A DNA stretch of 51,478 nt. Source: Oscillospiraceae bacterium. Its GTDB lineage: Bacteria; Bacillota; Clostridia; Oscillospirales; Ruminococcaceae. Every line of letters starts with the position of its first letter. Position 1 is the stretch's first letter. A program made the translations under genes and the position numbers. The stretch spans positions 1 through 51,478 of the forward strand of contig JAETSQ010000014.1 in assembly GCA_021769525.1 (NCBI GenBank), in the 5' to 3' direction. The notes under the pieces are model-generated. The model saw only the letters and a program-made list of their open reading frames with translations, was not told the origin of the DNA and did not search any database. Shown here in pieces: positions 28,505 to 35,516 of the stretch.

Positions 28505-28590
28505 CCAATCTGGGGCGTTGCCCCAGCCCCCACTTCTTTTTCTTCTTGCAAAAGAAGAAAAAGAAGCAAAAAGAAGAATGACCAAAGTTT
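28505..28590. repeat. AT/GC hairpin repeat upstream of dnaN
   Basis: GC hairpin CTGGGGC-GTT-GCCCCAG, then AT palindrome with TTGCAAAAG centre and tail GCAAAAAGAAGAATGACCAA. Confidence 0.9.
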
Positions 28591-28689
28591 TTACAAGGCG
28601 GTGGGTCGGTTTGGAGTTTGCGCGGTATGGCGGGATGAGGATTTCGCAGCTATCGGTTCTCTTTACAGAGAGAAAGAAGAATAAAGGTA

Positions 28690-28960
28690 GTCGTAGCCGT
28701 AGGGGCTGTGGGAACGGTGGAAAAGTCCGGGGACGAGGTGCCGGTGGGGAAAAATGAGGACAAGCACCGGTTGGCGGGACAAAGGAGAAGTTGTGAAAAG
28801 AATGGAATGTGGCCGGCGCTTTAAACGGCGCCGTGGAAAGCGGGCAGTTCAATGTTGAAAACTCGGTGGAAAATGTGGAGAAGGAACAAATGAGCTATTT
28901 TTTGGATGTCCTTGATGTTTTACCCTATCTGTTCTCTTTTGGATTTGATGGTTGCACCGA
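28690..28960. other. oriC: Candidate oriC between dnaA and dnaN
   Basis: Several plus-strand DnaA-box-like motifs relate to TGTGGATAA: GGTGGAAAA (28716, 28865), TGTTGAAAA (28853), TGTGGAGAA (28874), CGTGGAAAG (28832) and TTGTGAAAA (28790). An AT-rich tract (28885-28950) follows on the dnaA side and could be the unwinding element. In many Firmicutes the boxes lie on both sides of dnaA, and related motifs (TTTTCAACC, TGTTGAAAA) occur near 30565-30595. No perfect TTATCCACA is present, so the boundaries are inferred. Confidence 0.7.
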
Positions 28961-29009
28961 GGGTAAAGGAGTGCCCGGAATTTTGGATTCCGTATTTTCT
29001 TGTCAAAGA

Positions 29010-29093
29010 CTTTGGCCGCTTTTCTTTTTGCTTCTTTTTCTTTTCCCGTGAAAAGAAAAAGAAGGCGGGTATGGGCGGCAGCCCATATTGGCA
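29010..29093 (+). repeat. AT/GC hairpin repeat downstream of dnaA
   Basis: AT palindrome TTTTCTTTTCCCGTGAAAAG plus GC hairpin ATGGGCGGCAGCCCAT. It begins about 18 bases beyond the dnaA stop codon and is a likely terminator. Confidence 0.9.
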
Positions 29094-29110
29094 TTTATCC
29101 AGATTAGCTT

Positions 29111-30424
29111 TTACGAGGTAGCGCGGATGTTTTTGATGATGTCGTCCACCGTTTCCTTGAAGTGGGTGTCCTTGGCCATTTTGTTTTCGATGTGGCGGAT
29201 GGCGTAAACGACGGTGGAGTGGTCCCGGTTGCCGAATTCCTCCCCGATAGCGGCCATGGACATCTGGGTGACCTCCCGGACGATATACATAGCCACCTGC
29301 CGGGCGGTGGAGACCGCGCTGCTGCGCTTCACCGAGCGGATGTCGTCCCCGGAGACGCTGTAGGTGCGGGCCACCTCGTTGATGATGCGCTCCACCGTCA
29401 TGGGGATGGGCTGGTGGTCGCTGAGGACCTCCTTGATGGAGGACTGGGCGGTGAGGATGGAAGGGGGGGTCCCCATCATCTGGTGGAGGGCCTTGAGGCG
29501 CTTCACCACCCCCTCCAGCTGGCGGATATTGTTCTTCAGGCGGTTGGCGATGTACTCCACCACATCGTCGGGAATTTGAATTTGCAGGAGCTCCGCCTTC
29601 CGGCGGATGATGGCGATGCGGGTCTCATAATCCGGGGGCTGGATGTCCGCCAGGAGGCCCCATTCAAACCGGGTGCGCAGGCGGTCCTCCAGGGTCTTGA
29701 TCTCCTTGGGGGGGCGGTCCGAGGTGAGGAGGATCTGCTTGCCCCCTTCGTACAGCTCGTTGAAGGTGTGGAAAAATTCCTCCTGGGTGGATTCCTTGCC
29801 GCCGATGAACTGGACATCATCCACCGCCAGCAGGTCCACCAGGCGGTATTTTTCCCGGAATTCCTGGGTGGCGTGGGTCTGGATGGCGTTGATGAGTTCG
29901 TTTGCGAAGACCTCGCCTTTTGTATAGATGATATGAAATTCCGGGTGGTTCTTCTGGATCTCCTCACAGATGGCCCGGATGAGGTGGGTCTTCCCCAGGC
30001 CGGAGCCGCCGTAGATGAACAGGGGGTTGTAGCTGTTGGCGGGGTTGGTGGCCACCGCCCAACTGGCGGCGTGGGCGAACTTGTTGTTGGCCCCCACGAT
30101 GAAGGTATCAAAGGTGTAGGCGTACTCTCCGGCCTCCTCCTCCTGGGAGCCGGGCTGGGGGGCGGCGGGAACGCCGTCTCCGGGGCAGAGGAGCTTTACT
30201 TCCACCTCAAAGCCCACCACGGTGGCGAAGGCCTCTTTCAAGAGGGGGAGGTACTTCTCCTCCAGGATATTTTTCTTAAACTCGGAGCTGACGTAAAGAG
30301 AGGCCACCGAACCGTCGAAGGCCCGCGGCTCAATATCCCGTATCCAAAGGTTGTAGGCGACCTCGGAGAGGTTCTGCTGGCAGTATTGGCAGGCGAGCTG
30401 AAACAGGTCCTGAAAGGAATCCAT
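29111..30424 (-). CDS. dnaA: Chromosomal replication initiator protein DnaA
   Basis: A 437-residue AAA+ initiator. Domain I begins MDSFQDLFQLACQYCQQNLSE; a short linker (about 85-105) is Pro/Glu-rich. Domain III has Walker A GGSGLGKTHL and Walker B LLAVDDVQFIGG. Domain IV contains the DnaA signature FGNRDHSTVVYAIRHIE that reads DnaA boxes. ATG at 30424 is used because it matches the family N-terminus; its AGAGGAG is 13 bases away, which is long. A GTG 12 bases upstream in frame is an alternative. Confidence 0.97.
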   Translation of the reverse strand: MDSFQDLFQLACQYCQQNLSEVAYNLWIRDIEPRAFDGSVASLYVSSEFKKNILEEKYLPLLKEAFATVVGFEVEVKLLCPGDGVPAAPQPGSQEEEAGEYAYTFDTFIVGANNKFAHAASWAVATNPANSYNPLFIYGGSGLGKTHLIRAICEEIQKNHPEFHIIYTKGEVFANELINAIQTHATQEFREKYRLVDLLAVDDVQFIGGKESTQEEFFHTFNELYEGGKQILLTSDRPPKEIKTLEDRLRTRFEWGLLADIQPPDYETRIAIIRRKAELLQIQIPDDVVEYIANRLKNNIRQLEGVVKRLKALHQMMGTPPSILTAQSSIKEVLSDHQPIPMTVERIINEVARTYSVSGDDIRSVKRSSAVSTARQVAMYIVREVTQMSMAAIGEEFGNRDHSTVVYAIRHIENKMAKDTHFKETVDDIIKNIRATS

Positions 30425-30467
30425 GAGATGACACACGCTCCTCTGGGATGATGATGGATATGGAAAT

Positions 30468-30496
30468 AGTATACCACAAAGGTCCTCCCGTTTCAA
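30468..30496 (-). promoter_or_regulatory. dnaA promoter
   Basis: Minus strand TTGAAA (30491-30496), 17-base spacer, TATACT (30468-30473), about 45 bases upstream of the dnaA start. Confidence 0.82.
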
Positions 30497-30559
30497 GTTT
30501 TAAACGGTCATTTCTCCGCCCTATATATTAAGGAAGAAAACGGGGGAAAGATCCGGGTT

Positions 30560-30595
30560 TTCAACCTCCCCAAAAGGGGGACTGTTGAAAAAAGT
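30560..30595. promoter_or_regulatory. DnaA-box-like pair upstream of dnaA
   Basis: TTTTCAACC near 30567 and TGTTGAAAA near 30587 are in opposite orientation. They resemble the degenerate boxes seen in the dnaA-dnaN spacer and lie between the divergent dnaA and rpmH promoters. Confidence 0.5.
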
Positions 30596-30619
30596 GCCGG
30601 AGAAAAGGAAAAACCAGCC

Positions 30620-30649
30620 TTGACAGGCCTTCCTCCCCTAGGTTATAAT
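30620..30649 (+). promoter_or_regulatory. Promoter of the rpmH-rnpA-yidD-yidC-jag operon
   Basis: Consensus TTGACA (30620-30625), 18-base spacer, consensus TATAAT (30644-30649). rpmH starts about 98 bases downstream. Confidence 0.9.
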
Positions 30650-30746
30650 ATTACATTGCAGAATAGCGAAGGTATCTTCCCTGTTTTTCCTTTGGCCAAA
30701 AAGGACGGGGAGGTGAGATCACCCCAAAGAAGGAGGGAAAGAAGAA

Positions 30747-30881
30747 ATGCTGAGAACCTACCAGCCCAAGAAGCGCCAGCGGAGCAAGGTCCACGGCTTC
30801 CGCAAGAGAATGTCCACCAGCAACGGCCGCAAGGTCCTGGCCCGCCGCCGGCTCAAGGGCCGCAAGTCCCTGTCCCTGTAA
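30747..30881 (+). CDS. rpmH: 50S ribosomal protein L34
   Basis: A 44-residue, extremely basic protein: [20 protein letters not shown], then [19 protein letters not shown]. This is the canonical L34 sequence with the RTYQPxxxxRxxxHGFRxRM and GRxVLxxRRxKGRxxL motifs. It begins after AAGGAGGGAAAGAAGAA. It is the first gene of the classic rpmH-rnpA-yidC operon, divergent from dnaA across the origin region, as in nearly all Firmicutes. Confidence 0.98.
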   Translation: MLRTYQPKKRQRSKVHGFRKRMSTSNGRKVLARRRLKGRKSLSL

Positions 30882-30982
30882 TGATCCGTGCCCAGGTCCC
30901 TTATGCCCGTGACCTGGGGGAAGAAACCTGCCCACCTGCCTACAGCGTGGGCAATCTTTTTATTGCAGTGGGGAGAGTCTCC

Positions 30983-31357
30983 ATGAAGATGAAAAACGCC
31001 CAGATCCTCAACGACAACCGGGACTTTGTGCGGCTCTACCGCCGGGGGCAGTCCGCGGTCTCCCCCCTTCTGGTCACCTACGCCCGGCGGGGCGGGGACC
31101 GGAACCGGCGGCGGGTGGGCATCACCGCCACCAAAAAAGTGGGGGGAGCGGTCCAGCGCAACCGGGCCAAGCGCCTCATCCGCGCCGCCTGGCGGGAGGC
31201 GGAGGGGGAGGCCCCCTACGGCTGGGATTTTATCTTTGTGGCCAGGGGCAGGACCACCGGGGCAAAGATGCAACAGGTCCGGGCCGCCATGGCCGCCCAC
31301 CTGAAGAAGCTCACCGCCCCTCCGCCCAAAAAAGAAAGGCCCCCGCAAAATTTATGA
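30983..31357 (+). CDS. rnpA: Ribonuclease P protein component
   Basis: A 124-residue basic protein subunit that positions precursor tRNA on the RNase P ribozyme. The RNR motif region RRRVGITATKKVGGAVQRNR followed by AKRLIRAAWR is diagnostic. MKMKNAQILNDNRDFVRLYR is a normal N-terminus; ATG at 30983 has GGGGAGAG upstream and a second ATG follows two codons later. The C-terminus carries an extra Pro/Lys-rich tail (APPPKKERPPQNL). It overlaps yidD by four bases. Confidence 0.96.
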   Translation: MKMKNAQILNDNRDFVRLYRRGQSAVSPLLVTYARRGGDRNRRRVGITATKKVGGAVQRNRAKRLIRAAWREAEGEAPYGWDFIFVARGRTTGAKMQQVRAAMAAHLKKLTAPPPKKERPPQNL

Positions 31358-31680
31358 CCGCTCATCCAAACTCCCCCAACGAGAAGGACCGGCAGGGCCC
31401 CGCCGGCCTTCGGGAGCGGCTGCTCCTTGCCCCCGTCCGCTTCTACCAGAAGCGCCTCTCCCCCCTCAAGCCCTCCCCCACCTGCAGGTTTATCCCCTGC
31501 TGCTCCACCTACGCGGCGACCGCCCTGCGGCGGTTTGGCCTGTTCCGGGGAGGTCTTATGTCCGTCTGCCGCATCCTGCGCTGCAACCCCCTGTGCAGGG
31601 GCGGGGTGGACCCGGTGCCCCATCACTTTACCCTCCGCCCCTTTGCCGGGCTGGAGGATTCGGAGGAACCAGAACAATGA
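31354..31680 (+). CDS. yidD: Membrane protein insertion efficiency factor YidD
   Basis: A 108-residue YidD/DUF37 protein. The family core is present: APVRFYQKRLSPLKPSPTCR, then FIPCCSTYAATALRRFG (CRFxPxCSxYA) and RILRCNPLCRGGVDPVP. YidD assists membrane protein insertion by the YidC/Sec pathway and binds the inner face of the membrane through an amphipathic N-terminal helix. The N-terminus is extended by about 20 residues. ATGA overlaps link it to both rnpA and yidC. Confidence 0.95.
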   Translation: MTAHPNSPNEKDRQGPAGLRERLLLAPVRFYQKRLSPLKPSPTCRFIPCCSTYAATALRRFGLFRGGLMSVCRILRCNPLCRGGVDPVPHHFTLRPFAGLEDSEEPEQ

Positions 31681-32768
31681 AGCTGATCATGGAAATCTTC
31701 GGTTACCCCCTTGGCTACATCATGTGGGCGATCTACCAGGTCGTCCACAACTACGGGTGGGCCATCATCCTTTTCACCATCATCACCAAGGTGCTGCTGA
31801 TCCCCATCGCCATCAAGCAGCAGAAATCCACCGTCAAAATGCAGATCATCCAGCCCAAGATGCAGGAGATCCAGCAGAAGTACAAAAACAACCCCCAGAA
31901 GATGAACGAGGAGATACAGGCCCTCTACGAGCGGGAGAACTACTCCATGACCGCCGGGTGCCTGCCCATGCTCATCCAGTTCCCCATCATCTTCGGCCTC
32001 TTGGACGTCATCTACCGTCCCCTCACCCACCTGCTCCATATCTCCGGGGACACCATGAAGACCCTCACCGAGACCGCTGTCGGCATCATCGGCGATGCCG
32101 CCACCAAGGGCTACGCCCCGGAGATCGCCGTCTTCAACTCGGTCAAGGCGGACCCCAATGCCTATGCCGCCCTGGGAGGCGGTGTGGTGGAAAAGATCCT
32201 CAGCTTTGATATGCACTTTTTGGGATTGGATCTTTCCATCGTCCCCAACGAGGTCATCAAGTTCGGATTTTCCGCGGAGGCGATGAAGACCCTCCTCACC
32301 CCGGTGATCCTGATCCCCATCCTTTCCGGCGTCACCGCCCTGATCATGTCTCTGGTGACCATGCGCAACACCCCCAGCGCCGGCAGCGCGGGCGGCAGCA
32401 TGACGGCCATGATGATGACCATGCCCCTGATGTCCCTCTTCTTCACCTTTATGGTGCCCTGCGGCGTCGGCCTCTACTGGACTATGTCCAATGTGATGGC
32501 GGTGGGCCAGTCCATGGTGATGAATCACTTCTGGAACCCCAAGGAGATCGCCGAGAAGATGAAGGCGGAGGACGAGGCCCGGCGGGAGCGGGAGCGTCAG
32601 GAAAAGATCGAAGCCAAAAAGCGGGCCAAGGAGGAGGGCAAGGTGGAGGACGAAGCTGCCCTCTCCAAGAAGGAGCAGGACCGCCGCCGTCTGGCGGAGG
32701 CCCGGCGCCGCAACGCGGAAAAATACGGTGACGTCTACGTGGAGGTCACCGATGACGATTTGAAATGA
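31677..32768 (+). CDS. yidC: Membrane protein insertase YidC
   Basis: A 363-residue Oxa1/YidC/Alb3 insertase of the Gram-positive type. Segments include YGWAIILFTIITKVLLIPIA (TM1), the conserved KQQKSTVKMQIIQPKMQEIQ coiled loop with CLPMLIQFPIIFGLLDVI (TM2) following, and a C-terminal membrane region ending PCGVGLYWTMSNVMAVGQ. There is no lipobox, unlike Bacillus SpoIIIJ. An insert of about 80 residues separates TM2 and TM3. The final 80 residues are a highly charged tail that may contact ribosomes. ATG at 31677 overlaps the yidD stop; GGAGGAACC is the ribosome-binding site. Confidence 0.95.
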   Translation: MKLIMEIFGYPLGYIMWAIYQVVHNYGWAIILFTIITKVLLIPIAIKQQKSTVKMQIIQPKMQEIQQKYKNNPQKMNEEIQALYERENYSMTAGCLPMLIQFPIIFGLLDVIYRPLTHLLHISGDTMKTLTETAVGIIGDAATKGYAPEIAVFNSVKADPNAYAALGGGVVEKILSFDMHFLGLDLSIVPNEVIKFGFSAEAMKTLLTPVILIPILSGVTALIMSLVTMRNTPSAGSAGGSMTAMMMTMPLMSLFFTFMVPCGVGLYWTMSNVMAVGQSMVMNHFWNPKEIAEKMKAEDEARRERERQEKIEAKKRAKEEGKVEDEAALSKKEQDRRRLAEARRRNAEKYGDVYVEVTDDDLK

Positions 32769-32787
32769 CCCAGGAGGTGTACTTGCT

Positions 32788-34008
32788 TTGATCCAGGAGA
32801 CCATCGCCACCGGCCGGGACGTAAACGCGGCCATCGATAACGGATGCCGGGAGCTTGGCATCAACCGGGAAGAAGATATTTTTGATTTTGAGATCATCGC
32901 GCGGGAAAAGAAAGGCTTCCTGGGGCTGAAGACCTACCCTGCCAAGGTGCGGGTATTCCGGGAGCTCCCCGACCCCAAGCCCGTCCGGGAGGAAAAGCCC
33001 AAGCCCGCCCCCCAGAGGGAGCAGAAGCCCCGGCCCCCGCGGGAGGAGGCCCCTGCCCCGGTGCAGCCCAAGGAACCGCCCAGGGAGCCCAAAGAAAAGG
33101 AGCCCCGGCGGGAGAGCCGCCCGCCGCGGGAAAAGAAGCCCAGAGAACCCCGTCCTCCCAAGGAACAGAACCCAGCCCCGGAAAAGCCGGAGCGGGAGCC
33201 CCAGGAGCCCCGCCCCCCCAAGGTGGAGGTGGAGCCCACCGATAACGTCCGCGCCCGTGTGGAACGCAGCGCCGCCTACGTGGAGCGCATCCTGCGGATC
33301 ATGGGCATCGAAGACGTGAAGGTGACCCCCAAATACTACGAGGACAACGTCTGCCTCCAGCTCACCGGCACCGGCCTGGGCGTCATCATCGGCCGCCGGG
33401 GGGAGACCCTGGATTCCATCCAGTACCTCAGCAGCCTGGTGGCTAACCGGGGCGAGGGGGACTATATCCGTATCAACATCGACAGCGGCAACTACCGGGA
33501 AAAGCGGGAAAGGACCCTGGAGGCCCTGGCCCGCAAGCTGGCCAATACCGCTGTGCGCACCGGCAAATCCACCACTTTGGAGCCCATGAATCCCTATGAG
33601 CGCCGGGTGATCCACGGGGCGGTCTCCCGCGTGAAGGGAGCCACTTCTTCCTCCATCGGGGTGGACCCCAACCGCCGGGTGGTGATCTCCGCGGTGGACG
33701 CCCCGCCGCCCCGGCGTCAAAATGAAGGCGGCAGAAGCGGCGGCGGCCGCGGTCCCCGGAAAGAGGGCGGCAGAGGTCCCCGCAGGGAGGATCGCCGGGA
33801 CGGCGGCCGCGGCCCCCGTCCCCCCAGAGCGTCCGGCTCCGAGGCCCCCAGGGCCCCCCGCCCCAAGCTGGACGACGGCCCCGCCCCGGAGCGGGTCTAC
33901 ACCCCCAAGCCGGAGGCCCCCGCCCCCGCTCCCAAGCTGGTGGAGTTCACCCAGGAGGAGCGCGAGGTCACCGAGAAAACCTCCCTCTACGGTAAGATCG
34001 AGTTCTAA
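32788..34008 (+). CDS. jag: RNA-binding protein Jag (KhpB/EloR family)
   Basis: A 406-residue protein, longer than usual Jag (about 210-330). Residues 1-55 are the Jag-N domain (FEIIAREKKGFLGL). Residues about 60-150 form a linker composed almost only of Pro, Arg, Glu and Lys. A KH domain (about 160-225, with GVIIGRRGETLDSIQYL) and an R3H domain (about 230-290, MNPYERRVIHGAV) follow. The last 90 residues are Gly/Arg-rich (GGRSGGGRGPRKEGGRGPR) and resemble RGG-type RNA-binding tails. The start codon is TTG after CAGGAGG. Family members regulate cell division and elongation via RNA binding. Confidence 0.93.
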   Translation: MIQETIATGRDVNAAIDNGCRELGINREEDIFDFEIIAREKKGFLGLKTYPAKVRVFRELPDPKPVREEKPKPAPQREQKPRPPREEAPAPVQPKEPPREPKEKEPRRESRPPREKKPREPRPPKEQNPAPEKPEREPQEPRPPKVEVEPTDNVRARVERSAAYVERILRIMGIEDVKVTPKYYEDNVCLQLTGTGLGVIIGRRGETLDSIQYLSSLVANRGEGDYIRINIDSGNYREKRERTLEALARKLANTAVRTGKSTTLEPMNPYERRVIHGAVSRVKGATSSSIGVDPNRRVVISAVDAPPPRRQNEGGRSGGGRGPRKEGGRGPRREDRRDGGRGPRPPRASGSEAPRAPRPKLDDGPAPERVYTPKPEAPAPAPKLVEFTQEEREVTEKTSLYGKIEF

Positions 34009-34013
34009 ATTGT

Positions 34014-34075
34014 TTTCTCTTCTTTTTCTTCTTGCGAAAGAAGAAAAAGAAGCAAAAAGAAGAACGGCCAAAGTC
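34014..34075. repeat. AT-hairpin repeat downstream of jag
   Basis: CTTCTTTTTCTTCTTGC / GAAAGAAGAAAAAGAAG with tail GCAAAAAGAAGAACGGCCAA, starting a few bases past the jag stop codon. No GC hairpin is attached. Confidence 0.9.
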
Positions 34076-34099
34076 ACCGCAAAATAGCGATAAAGAAAA

Positions 34100-34137
34100 G
34101 GCAGCCGGGGAAATAAAACCCCGGCTGTCTTTGTCTT
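34100..34137 (+). terminator. Terminator of the rpmH-jag operon
   Basis: Stem CAGCCGGGG (34102-34110) / CCCCGGCTG (34119-34127) followed by TCTTTGTCTT. A second, conventional terminator after the hairpin repeat. Confidence 0.88.
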
Positions 34138-34218
34138 AGATTGTCAAAACTGCACCCCAGGAAAAAAGATTTGCCGGCCGGAAAAGAACAGATAGAGAAA
34201 AGTATTTGCCGATTTGAA

Positions 34219-34245
34219 TTAGCACTCTATTGTTTAGAGTGCTAA
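34219..34245. promoter_or_regulatory. CIRCE operator (HrcA-binding site)
   Basis: Perfect TTAGCACTC-N9-GAGTGCTAA. HrcA binds this inverted repeat and represses heat-shock genes; here it controls hsp20. It lies in a distinctly AT-rich leader region. Confidence 0.97.
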
Positions 34246-34322
34246 TTTTTACAATTTCTTAACAAAAAAGGGCAAAAATATGCGATATTGCAAACTATAC
34301 TATAGACAGTTTCAAGAAAGGA

Positions 34323-34388
34323 ATGATTCCAATGGGTCCCACATCCCGTCCCGATAAACGCTCCGGCTTTACCGGATCCCATAAGTAA
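34323..34388 (+). CDS. Candidate leader peptide upstream of hsp20
   Basis: A 21-codon frame, MIPMGPTSRPDKRSGFTGSHK, ending 37 bases before the hsp20 start. AAGAAAGGA precedes it; spacing suits the internal ATG at 34332 (18 residues) better than the first. It lies between CIRCE and hsp20, so it would be on the same heat-shock transcript. No homology is recognised. It could be a regulatory leader or chance. Confidence 0.4.
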   Translation: MIPMGPTSRPDKRSGFTGSHK

Positions 34389-34425
34389 AAGTTGCCGCAA
34401 GAAAAAATATTTGGAGGTATCTATT

Positions 34426-34884
34426 ATGTTGGAACTCAGTACCAGAAATAATAACCACTATCTGAACAGCTACAATCCTTTCCGTGCGATGGAGGAATTG
34501 GACAAAGATTTTTTTGGCAACCCCTTCGGGGCCTTTTTCGGCAAGAGCGACCTGGCCGAATTTAAGACAGATATTACCGATGAAGGTGACCATTATCTTT
34601 TGGAGGCGGACCTGCCGGGATTTGATAAAAAGGATATACAGCTGGATATTTCGGGGGATACTCTTACCATTCAGGCAGAACGCCATTCCAAGTTTGAAGA
34701 ACGGGATAAAAAGGATAAGATTGTCCGGGTGGAGCGCTCTTACGGAAGCTACAGCCGCCAGTTTGACATTTCCGGCGTCCATGCGGACGGGATCAAGGCC
34801 AAGTACGAAAATGGCGTTTTGCAGTTGACACTGCCGAAAAGAGAAACCGTAAAGCCGGAGACCAAGCGTCTTGAAATCGAGTAA
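34426..34884 (+). CDS. hsp20: Small heat shock protein, Hsp20/alpha-crystallin family
   Basis: A 152-residue ATP-independent holdase chaperone. The alpha-crystallin domain spans about residues 40-140, with FKTDITDEGDHYLLEADLPG, then DIQLDISGDTLTIQAERHS and the A-x-x-x-n-G-v-L motif KAKYENGVLQLTLPK. The C-terminal RLEIE provides the I/L-x-I oligomerisation tail. ATG at 34426 follows TTGGAGGTATCTATT. Base composition of gene and leader is AT-richer than the neighbours. It is under a perfect CIRCE element. It occupies the place where mnmE-mnmG-rsmG usually follow jag. Confidence 0.96.
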   Translation: MLELSTRNNNHYLNSYNPFRAMEELDKDFFGNPFGAFFGKSDLAEFKTDITDEGDHYLLEADLPGFDKKDIQLDISGDTLTIQAERHSKFEERDKKDKIVRVERSYGSYSRQFDISGVHADGIKAKYENGVLQLTLPKRETVKPETKRLEIE

Positions 34885-34894
34885 ATCATCCAGA

Positions 34895-34928
34895 AGATGT
34901 CGCCCAGACAGGCGGCATCTTTTCTATT
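34895..34928 (+). terminator. hsp20 terminator
   Basis: AGATGTCGCC / GGCGGCATCT arms with a CAGACA loop, followed by TTTCTATTT. Confidence 0.85.
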
Positions 34929-35067
34929 TCGATTCTTTATTTGTGAAGGGAGCCCAGCCGTTTGGGGTAGGTGAAGAGGCCGGCGTTGATGTTGTCGGCG
35001 TACCGGGCGGCCCTATCCTTAAACTGGGGCATGCGGCTCAGTTCTCCGAACTGGGTGGAGCAGTTAA

Positions 35068-35126
35068 GGGCCCAACCCTCCCTCGCCGAGGGAGGTGTCT
35101 GGCCGGTAGGCCAGACGGAGGGAGTT
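35068..35126. repeat. GC hairpin repeat family C, short copy 3
   Basis: AACCCTCCCTCGCCGAGGGAGG and TGGCCGGTAGGCCA hairpins, directly joined to the module A copy at 35127. Confidence 0.75.
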
Positions 35127-35295
35127 CACCTCAGTCTCCAGGCAGTCACTTGCGTTTCGTACAAAGGTAAGGAGCGGGGCCTTTCCCCGCTCCGGGCAGG
35201 GCGAAAACCGGACGAAGTCCGGTCGTTCTTTTTGCTTCTTTTTCTTTTCCCGCGAAAAGAAAAAGAAGTGGGGTTCGGGGCAACGCCCCGGAATC
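35127..35295 (+). repeat. Composite repeat module A plus AT/GC hairpins, copy 5
   Basis: CACCTCAGTCTCCAGGCAGT, hairpin GGAGCGGGG-CCTTT-CCCCGCTCC, hairpin CCGGACGAAGTCCGG, AT palindrome 35235-35268, GC hairpin TTCGGGGC-AAC-GCCCCGGAA. This is the most complete copy. Confidence 0.92.
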
Positions 35296-35516
35296 GCAGA
35301 AAAATATCGCAAGATCCCCCAGGAACCCGCAGCCTTTTCCCCCCTTCCCCAGGAACCCCCACGCCCCCTTGGGGAAGGCCGCCGAAGGCTGCGGAAAACT
35401 GCGACCGAAAAGACTGGAATAATTTTCCGGCAGGTGGTAGTATACTGGTAGGTGGACAAGACCCCCGCCCAAAAGGGGAGGACAGGACGCCAATCAGGGT
35501 ACAGGGAGGAAGACGG
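35296..35516. other. Spacer upstream of the noc-like gene
   Basis: No gene. A run of CCTTCCCCAGGAACCCCC-like sequence is followed by TATACT near 35441, which could be a -10 for the noc-like gene, without a clear -35. Confidence 0.35.

Noticed and set aside
34369-34782. Minus-strand frame of 137 codons opposite hsp20
   Set aside because: Antisense to a clear alpha-crystallin gene with CIRCE control; no family features.
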